From Alienimonas californiensis (lineage in GTDB: Bacteria > Planctomycetota > Planctomycetia > Planctomycetales > Planctomycetaceae), in assembly GCF_007743815.1 (NCBI RefSeq), contig NZ_CP036265.1, positions 3,614,823 through 3,678,822 on the forward strand: DNA of 64,000 nucleotides, in the 5' to 3' direction. Made by a program: the position numbers and the translations under genes. The notes under the pieces were generated by a model. The model saw only the letters and a program-made list of their open reading frames with translations. It was not told where the DNA came from and made no database searches. This document shows positions 41,586-48,006 of this stretch, piece after piece (the stretch's first letter is position 1; each line of letters begins with the position of its first letter).

Positions 41586-42962
41586 ATGTCCGCCCCCGCC
41601 ACCCGTCGTTCGTTCCTCGGCGCCGCCGCCTCGGCCGCCGTCGCCGGGCCGCTCGTCTGCCGGCAGTTCGCCTTCGGCCGCCCCAGCGCCGCGGACAAGA
41701 TCGCCGTCGCCGTCCTCGGCCTGGGCAATCAGGGGTTCAACGACACGAAGGCCTTCCTGCAGAACGCCGACTGCCGGGTCGTCGGCGTGTGCGACGTGAA
41801 CACGGCCTCGCACGGTTACCGCGACGCCAGCCAGTTCTGCGGCCGCGAGCCCGGCAAGAAGCTGGTGGACGACTTCTATAAGGAGACCGGCTCCGGCTGC
41901 TTCGCGGAGGCCGATTGGCGGAAGGTCGTCGGCCGGAAGGACGTCGACGCGATCGTGATCGTCACGCCGGATCACCATCACGAAGCGCAGACGATTGCCG
42001 CCCTCGAAGCCGGGCACGACGTGTACTGCGAGAAGCCGCTGAGCTGGTCGGTCGCCGAGGGCCGGCGGATGGTCGAGGCCGCCGAACGCACCGGCCGCGT
42101 CACGCAGACCGGCAGCATGCACCGCAGCGAGAAGGACGCGGTGAAATTCGTGGACTTCGTCCGGGCCGGCGGGGTGGGCGACATCCAGGCGATCACCACG
42201 TTCATCGCCCCCAACAACGCCGTCGGCCCCGGCCCCGGCTGGACGCCGGACCCGATTCCCCAGGGCTTCGACTACGCCGCCTGGCTCGGCCCGGCGCCGA
42301 AGGTCCCGTACCACAAGGATCGCTGCTTCTACCGGTTCCGCTTCGTCTCGGACTACAGCGGCGGGCAGATCACCAACTTCGGCGCCCACAGCAACGACCT
42401 CGCCGGCTGGTGCCTGGGCGAGCCCGAACCGGTCGCCGTGGTTCCGATGGAGGCGACCTACCCGGAGCCGGGCTCGCTGTTCAGCACCGCGGAGTTCAGC
42501 CGGTATCGCTTGGAGTTCGCCGACGCCCCGCCCGTCGTCTGCCAGACCGACGACCGCAAGTTCGGCCTGCGGGTGGAGGGAACCGACGGCTGGGCCGAGC
42601 ACGGCTACGGCGACGCCCGGTTCTCCTCCCCGGCGCTCCAGAAGGCGTTCCAGGCGTTCGCCGCGGCGGAGGGGACCTCGCTGGCTCACCCCTCGCTGAC
42701 CCTGCCGACGGACTCCGCCCGGCTGGACAACCACGTCGCCGACTTCCTCCGCTGCGTGAAGACGCGGGAGACGACCGTCGCCCCGCTGGCGAAGGGGCAC
42801 TACACCGCCAAGCTGTGCCACCTCGGCTCGCTCACGCTGGGGCTGAAGGACGGCTACGGCGAGCGGTTCGCCTGGGACCACGACGCCGAACGCTTCACCG
42901 CCGCCCCCTCCGCCGATCTGCTGGCCGAAGCCAACCGCCGGCTCGACCCGCGGGGGGCGTGA
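41586..42962 (+). CDS. Tat-exported Gfo/Idh/MocA-type oxidoreductase (second)
   Basis: 458 residues from ATG 41586. Tat signal R7-R8 in TRRSFLGAAASAAVAG. Rossmann segment KIAVAVLGLGNQGFND and VVGVCDVNTASHGYRD, then E149-K-P in VYCEKPLSWSV. The C-terminal domain has the conserved NFGAHSNDLAGWCLGEP and a DNHVADFLRCVKTRE tail. It is a different subfamily from the paralogue at 36752-38218, with only motif-level similarity. Substrate is unknown. It precedes the azoreductase-like gene by 96 bp on the same strand. Confidence 0.88.
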   Translation: MSAPATRRSFLGAAASAAVAGPLVCRQFAFGRPSAADKIAVAVLGLGNQGFNDTKAFLQNADCRVVGVCDVNTASHGYRDASQFCGREPGKKLVDDFYKETGSGCFAEADWRKVVGRKDVDAIVIVTPDHHHEAQTIAALEAGHDVYCEKPLSWSVAEGRRMVEAAERTGRVTQTGSMHRSEKDAVKFVDFVRAGGVGDIQAITTFIAPNNAVGPGPGWTPDPIPQGFDYAAWLGPAPKVPYHKDRCFYRFRFVSDYSGGQITNFGAHSNDLAGWCLGEPEPVAVVPMEATYPEPGSLFSTAEFSRYRLEFADAPPVVCQTDDRKFGLRVEGTDGWAEHGYGDARFSSPALQKAFQAFAAAEGTSLAHPSLTLPTDSARLDNHVADFLRCVKTRETTVAPLAKGHYTAKLCHLGSLTLGLKDGYGERFAWDHDAERFTAAPSADLLAEANRRLDPRGA

Positions 42963-43058
42963 CCGCGTCGGCTGCTGGGCGGAGGACCCGTCCGGTGGCG
43001 AGCGGGGGGGCGGGGCCTACGGTTCCTGCCCCCCGACCCTCGTTTTTTCGGAACGATC

Positions 43059-43682
43059 ATGGCCCGCCTGCTTTACGTCGAAGCTTCTCCCCGCAAGCAG
43101 CGGTCGCATTCCATTGCCGTGTCGCGGGCGTTTCTCGACGCCTACCGGGCCGCGAATCCGACCGACACGATCGAGGAACTGGACGTCTTTGCGGAGAAGC
43201 TGCCCCCCTTCGACGGCGACACGATCGCCGCGAAATACGCCGTCATGGGCGGCGAAGACTTCTCGCAGGAGCAGAAGGCCGCTTGGGACGACGTCACCCA
43301 GCGGGGCGAGAAGTTCAAGTCGTTCGATAAATACGTCTTCAGCGTGCCGATGTGGAACTTCGGCATCTCCTACGCGCTGAAGCACTACATCGACTACATC
43401 ACCCAGCCGGGGCTGCTGTTCAAGACGACCGACTCCGGCGACTACGAGGGCCTGTGCAGCGGCCCGGCGCTGGTGATCTGCGCCCGCGGCGGGGAGTACA
43501 ACCCGGCGATGCCCGGCGGCTACGACTATCAGGCCCCCTACATGAAGCTGTGGTGCGGCTTCGTGGGGCTCTCGCCGGAGTTGCTGCTCGTTCAGCCGAC
43601 GCTCAACAACGGCCCGGAGGCCGCGAAACAGGCCCGGGCCGAGGCGATCGAGGAGGCGAAGAAAAAAGCCGCCGAGTTCTGA
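43059..43682 (+). CDS. FMN-dependent NADH-azoreductase-like flavoprotein
   Basis: 207 residues from ATG 43059. It begins MARLLYVEASPRKQRSHSIA, the FMN-phosphate loop of AzoR proteins, with FSVPMWNFGISYALKHYID and PALVICARGGEY as the other two flavin contacts. It is predicted to reduce quinones or azo compounds by two-electron transfer from NAD(P)H in the cytoplasm. Length is normal for AzoR. It is convergent with a cysteine hydrolase gene across a long hairpin. Confidence 0.88.
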   Translation: MARLLYVEASPRKQRSHSIAVSRAFLDAYRAANPTDTIEELDVFAEKLPPFDGDTIAAKYAVMGGEDFSQEQKAAWDDVTQRGEKFKSFDKYVFSVPMWNFGISYALKHYIDYITQPGLLFKTTDSGDYEGLCSGPALVICARGGEYNPAMPGGYDYQAPYMKLWCGFVGLSPELLLVQPTLNNGPEAAKQARAEAIEEAKKKAAEF

Positions 43683-43708
43683 ACCGGTTCCCGGCCTGCC
43701 CTCCTTCA

Positions 43709-43779
43709 GGTTCGCCGTCGCCGTTAGGCGGCGCGGGAGCAACGCGTGACTCCTCGCCGCCTAACAGCGACGGCGAACC
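43709..43779. terminator. 25-bp inverted repeat (repeat family B) between convergent genes
   Basis: Arms 43709-43733 and 43755-43779 match over 25 bp with one mismatch (a G-U pair in RNA), with a 21-nt loop. It is placed as a bidirectional terminator. The right arm plus flank is near-identical to 50795-50823. Confidence 0.75.
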
Positions 43780-43797
43780 GGGGCGGCTCCCTCAGTG

Positions 43798-44415
43798 TTA
43801 TTCGCACGCATCCCAGTCGCGGCGCTTCAGTTCTTCGAAATCGACCTCCGCGGCGTCGAGCACGTTCGCTTTGCAGACGAGCCGCATCTGCTCCAGAGCC
43901 GCCTCGTTCAGTTCCGGGGCGTTCGAGGCGCAGGCGTCCCGCGGGACGACCACCCGGTAGTTCCGCAGCAGGGCGTCGTGGGCGGTCATCAGCACGCAGA
44001 TGTTCCCCGCGATCCCCGTGAGAACCAGCGTGTCCGCCTCCAGATCGCCCAGTAGTTCCTCGAGGACGGTCCGGTAAAACCCGCTGTGCCGCGGCTTGAG
44101 GACGAAGTAGTCGTCCTTGTCCGGGGCGATCAGTTCGGTCAGCCGTTTGCCGCGGCTGCCGTCCCGGGCGGCGTGGTCGAGCGTGGCGGCGAAGTCGCTC
44201 CGCCAGCGGCCGAAGTTGTCGTTCACGTAGATCGTCGGCACGCCCGCGGCCCGGGCCCTGCGCTTGAGGTCCGCGGCCTTTTCCGCGGCGGCCTCGGCGT
44301 GCGGTCGCAGATCCTCCCCCTCGGGGAAATCCAGATCGTTGACGAAGTCGATCAGCAACAGGGCGACGCGGCAGCGGTCGTCGCCGGATGAGGAGTCGGA
44401 GGCAGAGTCGGACAC
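43798..44415 (-). CDS. Isochorismatase-like cysteine hydrolase
   Basis: 205 residues. After an acidic/serine-rich N-terminus it reads VALLLIDFVNDLDFPEGED (catalytic Asp in LLIDF), LKPRHSGFYRTVLEELL (catalytic Lys in LKPRHSGF) and LTGIAGNICVLMTAHDALL, with the nucleophile Cys in NICV. This is the D-K-C triad of the isochorismatase/nicotinamidase-type hydrolases. The natural substrate (nicotinamide, ureido- or maleamate-type amide) cannot be decided. It is cytoplasmic; there is no signal peptide. It is convergent with the azoreductase gene. Confidence 0.86.
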   Translation of the reverse strand: MSDSASDSSSGDDRCRVALLLIDFVNDLDFPEGEDLRPHAEAAAEKAADLKRRARAAGVPTIYVNDNFGRWRSDFAATLDHAARDGSRGKRLTELIAPDKDDYFVLKPRHSGFYRTVLEELLGDLEADTLVLTGIAGNICVLMTAHDALLRNYRVVVPRDACASNAPELNEAALEQMRLVCKANVLDAAEVDFEELKRRDWDACE

Positions 44416-44624
44416 GGGGCGGCGCGGCGGAGTCGGGGGGCGAACGGCCCCACGCTACGGCCAGCGGGGCGATCGCCCTTCGGGAGGGCTCCCCGCCACG
44501 GCGTCAGTCGCTCCCGGTTCACGCCGCCGCGGCCGGTCGGCGCCGCGGCCGGGGCCCGCGCACGGAAAAACGCCCCGGCCGGGGGCGGCGGGGCGTCGAG
44601 CAATCGGTTAATCAGGGCAGCGAC
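44416..44624. other. GC-rich spacer upstream of the cysteine hydrolase and downstream of csrA
   Basis: 209 bp, very G+C-rich, with several overlapping GC hairpins near 44530-44600 that could terminate csrA transcription. I see no gene. Confidence 0.4.
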
Positions 44625-44813
44625 TCAGACGTCGGCGCCGGCCACGTCGCGTTCGCGACGGATGGCGTTGAACACCTCTTCACGATGAACGGAGACGTCC
44701 TTCGGAGCGTCGATTCCCAGCCGGACCTTGTCCCCGCGGATCTCGATCACCATCAGGGTGACGTCCTCTCCGATCATGATCTTCTCGTCCTTCTTGCGGC
44801 TCAGTACCAGCAT
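44625..44813 (-). CDS. csrA: Carbon storage/translation regulator CsrA
   Basis: 62 residues: MLVLSRKKDEKIMIGEDVTL, then the RLGIDAPKDVSVHREEVF block. Key RNA-binding residues L4, R6 and V42-H43-R44-E45 are present. It binds GGA motifs in mRNA leaders and controls translation. A very strong SD (AAAGGAGG, five bases before ATG) and an upstream promoter-like pair are present. No flagellar genes or fliW are adjacent, unlike many other csrA loci. Confidence 0.95.
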   Translation of the reverse strand: MLVLSRKKDEKIMIGEDVTLMVIEIRGDKVRLGIDAPKDVSVHREEVFNAIRRERDVAGADV

Positions 44814-44866
44814 AGCGGCCTCCTTTCGCGGGGCGGGGTGTTTCTAGGTCGAACTGCGCCGTGCGA

Positions 44867-44895
44867 AGTGTACCCCGCTTGACAGCCACTGTCGT
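44867..44895 (-). promoter_or_regulatory. Putative csrA promoter with small palindrome
   Basis: On the minus strand ACGACA (44895-44890) and TACACT (44872-44867) are 17 bp apart, each 4 of 6 to consensus. GACAG-CCA-CTGTC (44881-44893) overlaps the -35. Confidence 0.35.
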
Positions 44896-44971
44896 GGTTG
44901 TTCTCACGAGATTCTCCCGGCCCGGGAGCCTACCCGCGCCCCGCCGCGGGAGTCGGCCGCGACGCCAAAAG

Positions 44972-45985
44972 TCAACGGCGCCGACCCGTGCGGGACCCGG
45001 AACTGCCGGTTCTGCCGCTCCGCCGGCTCTCGGATTCCTCGGCAGACGAAGGGTCCGACCGCTCCATCTCCGGCCGGGAGCCGATGATCCGCACCGCGTC
45101 GCCCACCCGCACGACCCCGCCGTTTCCCCCGCCCCGGCTGCGGCCCAGCGGCCGCGTGTTCACCGCCAGGCGGAAGAAGTGGTCGAATCCCGAGTCCGGG
45201 GCGAACCGCGGCAGCGTGCGTCGCCGGAGGTTCGCGAACTCCTTTTGGAACCCCCGCATCGCGGCCCCGGTGCGGCTGTCGCGGGTCGGCACGACGCACC
45301 GCTGGCAGGCGCCGGTCCCCACGAACCGCCCCTCGCCGGCCCAGAACTCGATCTCCTGCCCCGGCTCCGGCACCAGCCGGTCCTCGGCGAAGGGCTCCGC
45401 GGTGCCGGTGCCCTGGGCCGTCAGTTCGAAGTTCGTCCGGAATCGCCGGCGGACCTCGTCCGGGGGCAGGTCGAACCAGCCGGCGATCGTGGCGATCGTG
45501 GCGGCGGTGATGACCGTCGGCCCGGGGGAGATTTCGTCGTCCGGAAAGCCGGTCCGCTGATCCTCCCGCAGCCGCACCGAGCGGGCCAGCATCCGGGATA
45601 GGAACGCTTCCAACTCCTCGCGGTCGTCGTGCAGGGAGAAGGTCCGCGACCCCGGCCCCGGCTCGCCCCCGCCGCCGTCCGGCTCCGTCGCGGTCCGCGG
45701 GCCGACGGTCACGCACTCCCCGCTGAGGTCGAATCGGGCGGCCACCCGATGCACCCGCGGCTCCCGCTTGCCGTTCACCACGCTGCCGTCCGGCTCGAAC
45801 AGGGCGAACCGGCGGTCCCAGGCCAACGCTCCGCTGGGCAGCACCGCGGCGGCGTCCACCCCGACGCCGTCCAGACTCTTGATGGGGAAGACGGTGATGC
45901 GACCGATGCGCAGTTCCGGCCCGGGCGGGGTGGCGGCGGCTTCCGCGGCGTCGTCGGCGGCGGACCCGGGGGCGGAATCGCTCAT
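44972..45985 (-). CDS. MOSC-domain protein
   Basis: 337 residues. MOSC_N beta-barrel domain: RIGRITVFPIKSLDGVGVD, LAWDRRFALFEPDGSVVNGK. MOSC domain: RFRTNFELTAQG (R-x-N motif), and the conserved cysteine in GACQRCVVPTRDSRTG, likely the molybdenum-cofactor ligand or sulfur carrier, as in YcbX/mARC relatives. The C-terminus after VGDAVRII is a disordered Arg/Ser-rich tail. It probably reduces N-hydroxylated compounds or handles sulfur on Moco. Its ATG overlaps the stop of the upstream small gene by four bases. Confidence 0.88.
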   Translation of the reverse strand: MSDSAPGSAADDAAEAAATPPGPELRIGRITVFPIKSLDGVGVDAAAVLPSGALAWDRRFALFEPDGSVVNGKREPRVHRVAARFDLSGECVTVGPRTATEPDGGGGEPGPGSRTFSLHDDREELEAFLSRMLARSVRLREDQRTGFPDDEISPGPTVITAATIATIAGWFDLPPDEVRRRFRTNFELTAQGTGTAEPFAEDRLVPEPGQEIEFWAGEGRFVGTGACQRCVVPTRDSRTGAAMRGFQKEFANLRRRTLPRFAPDSGFDHFFRLAVNTRPLGRSRGGGNGGVVRVGDAVRIIGSRPEMERSDPSSAEESESRRSGRTGSSGSRTGRRR

Positions 45986-46383
45986 GTTCGCTCTGCGGCC
46001 TCGTCGGGGTCGGCGTGTTCGTCGGGGGCGCTCTCCACGGCGTCCTCCTCCCCCGGTTCTGCCACGAGCCCGCCGTAGCGGGTGAAGACCGCCTCGATTT
46101 GCGGCGCCAGGGCCATCAGCAGCAGATCGTCGCCGGTCCGCAGCCGCCGGTCGGACCCGATTTTGCCCGCCCGGTTCGCCAGCACGACCGCCGCGATGAC
46201 GTGTTCCACGTCCACCGGCCGGCCGGTCCGCTCCTCCAGCGTTTCCGCGAGGTCCAGCAGGGTCTCGGTGAGGCCTTCGTCAACGCTGACTTGGCCCGCA
46301 GGTGTGATCGAAACGCCCTCCGCAACGGGGATCGGATCGTCAGATCCGACGGGCTTATCGATGGGGGGGAGAGGCGAGGCCAT
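45982..46383 (-). CDS. Hypothetical acidic protein
   Basis: 133 residues. The middle (ETLLDLAETLEERTGRPVDV, then EHVIAAVVLANRAGKI) is helical, and the tail is acidic (EPGEEDAVESAPDEHADPDE). No signal or membrane segment. The family is not recognised; similar short acidic proteins are common in planctomycetes. The stop overlaps the MOSC start, indicating one operon. The SRP RNA gene lies just upstream on the same strand. Confidence 0.65.
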   Translation of the reverse strand: MASPLPPIDKPVGSDDPIPVAEGVSITPAGQVSVDEGLTETLLDLAETLEERTGRPVDVEHVIAAVVLANRAGKIGSDRRLRTGDDLLLMALAPQIEAVFTRYGGLVAEPGEEDAVESAPDEHADPDEAAERT

Positions 46384-46471
46384 ACCTCAAGAATAGGCGC
46401 AGGGCGGAGTCTCGCCCAGCGTCCACGGATCGCCGTCAGGGCGTGTTCAACGCCGGCGAAAGAGGGGGGAA

Positions 46472-46564
46472 CGCGCCCCCGGGCACACCCGGACACGACA
46501 CTTAGGGCTGCTCCGGTTAAGGCCTGACCCGGTTCACGACGCGCCCGCCGCACCCGGGGGAGCT
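46472..46564 (-). ncRNA. ffs: Bacterial small SRP RNA (4.5S RNA)
   Basis: On the minus strand the conserved domain IV loop reads GGGTCAGGCC-TTAA-CCGGAGCAGCCC (46529-46503). It has the invariant 5' CAGG and 3' AGCAG sides of the symmetric internal loop that binds Ffh, with a UUAA tetraloop. Flanking sequence folds back, with an 8-bp perfect closing helix CCCCCGGG/CCCGGGGG at 46560-46553 and 46483-46476. Size (about 90 nt) fits the small bacterial type without an Alu domain. A pyrimidine-rich stretch (46470-46455) follows the 3' end. Exact ends are approximate. Confidence 0.85.
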
Positions 46565-46755
46565 CCCGGCTCCCGCCGCGACCGCCTCCTGGGAGGCCGT
46601 CCGGCGGGGTGATGCGATTGGAGGGGCATTGTGTGCCGCCGGACCGAGCGGTCAAGGCGGGCGGGGCGTCGAATCGGTCGGGGCGGCGGATTTCGGGCTC
46701 AACGGGACGGCGCCGCCGCCGACCCGCCGGTCCGGTCGGACCGGCTGGGGCGGAC

Positions 46756-46784
46756 CTGCTTCGCGTCTTCACATATTCTTCGCG
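46756..46784 (+). promoter_or_regulatory. Candidate Pho box upstream of pstS
   Basis: CTTCACA (46767) and CTTCGCG (46778) at 11-bp period with TATT spacer, preceded by the weaker CTGCTTC at 46756. The pstS ATG is 76 bp downstream. TAGGGT (46816) is a possible but distant -10. Confidence 0.7.
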
Positions 46785-46859
46785 CAGTCCCGTGCCCCGA
46801 TTCCCCCGGCCCGGGTAGGGTTCGAGGCGTTCATTTCCCGCACCCTGCGTTCGCCCTCG

Positions 46860-47987
46860 ATGTCGCGCCCGCCGCTTCGCGTACTGCTCGCCCTGTCGCT
46901 CGTCACCCTGACGGCATTCGGTTGCTCTTCCGAGACCGACGCCCTCGACGGCGTCTCGGGCGCCCCGGAGGCGGTCGTGGCGCCGGTCGAATCGGGGAGC
47001 GACCCGTCCGCCGCCGAGACGGCCGCCTTCAAGCCGGCCGGCGACGCCGTTCCGGTCGATGCGGCTCTGCCGACGTACGAGCGCGGCGCCGCCGTCAGCG
47101 GGACGGTCATCTCCAAGGGGTCCGACACGATGCGGGCCGTGATGGACTACTGGGCCGAGGGGTTCTCGGGGTTCTATCCCGGCGTCGACTTCGAGATCGA
47201 ATCGAAGGGGAGCAGTTCCGCCCCGACGGCTCTCATCGAGGGCAGCGCCCTGATCGGCGTGATGAGCCGGCCGATGAAGGAGAGCGAGATCCAGGACTTC
47301 GAGAAGAAGTACGGTTATCCGCCGACCGAGATCCGCACCAGCCGCGACCTGCTGGCGGTGTTCGTCAATAAGGACAATCCGGTCGAGGGCCTGACCCTGC
47401 CGGAGGTGGACGCGATCTTCAGCGCCAACCGCAACCTGGGACTGACGGAGAAGATCGAGCGGTGGAGCCAGGTCGGCGTGGACGGTCCGCTGGCCGATCG
47501 GCCGATCAGCCTGTACGGTCGCAACAGCGCCTCGGGGACGTACGGCTACTTCAAGGAGGTGGCGCTGGGCGACGGCGACTTCAGCAACGCCGTGAAGGAA
47601 CAGTCCGGCACCAGCGGGGCGATTCAGGCGGTGTCCGACGACAAGGCCGGCATCGCCTACAGCGGCATCGGCGGCACGACGGCCGGCGTCCGGGCCCTGC
47701 CGCTCGCCGCCGAGGACGGCGGGGAATACTTCGAGCCGACCGTCGAGAACGCCGATACCGGCGATTACCCCCTCGCCCGCTTCCTGCTGATCTACGTGAA
47801 CAAGAAGCCGGACGCCCCCCTCGAGCCGCTGCCGACCGAATTCCTGAAGTACGTTTTCAGCAAGCAGGGCCAACAGCGGGTCGTGCAGGCGGGCTACTTC
47901 CCGGTCTCGGCGAAGGAAGCCGCCGCCCAACTGGAGAACGCCGGCATCCCGGTCGCCTCCGCGTCCTCCGAAGATGCCGACAACTGA
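46860..47987 (+). CDS. pstS: Phosphate-binding lipoprotein PstS
   Basis: 375 residues from ATG 46860. Lipoprotein signal with C22 in LTAFGCSS. Mature part: GTVISKGSDTMRAVMDYW, SKGSSSAPTALIEGSALIGV, ISLYGRNSASGTYGYFKEV and a C-terminal LPTEFLKYVFSKQGQQRVV. These serine/threonine and arginine segments form the phosphate site of PstS-like periplasmic proteins. It delivers phosphate to PstCA. Preceded by a candidate Pho box; 19 bp separate its stop from pstC. Confidence 0.92.
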   Translation: MSRPPLRVLLALSLVTLTAFGCSSETDALDGVSGAPEAVVAPVESGSDPSAAETAAFKPAGDAVPVDAALPTYERGAAVSGTVISKGSDTMRAVMDYWAEGFSGFYPGVDFEIESKGSSSAPTALIEGSALIGVMSRPMKESEIQDFEKKYGYPPTEIRTSRDLLAVFVNKDNPVEGLTLPEVDAIFSANRNLGLTEKIERWSQVGVDGPLADRPISLYGRNSASGTYGYFKEVALGDGDFSNAVKEQSGTSGAIQAVSDDKAGIAYSGIGGTTAGVRALPLAAEDGGEYFEPTVENADTGDYPLARFLLIYVNKKPDAPLEPLPTEFLKYVFSKQGQQRVVQAGYFPVSAKEAAAQLENAGIPVASASSEDADN

Positions 47988-48006
47988 ACCGTCGGCGATT
48001 GCAGGT

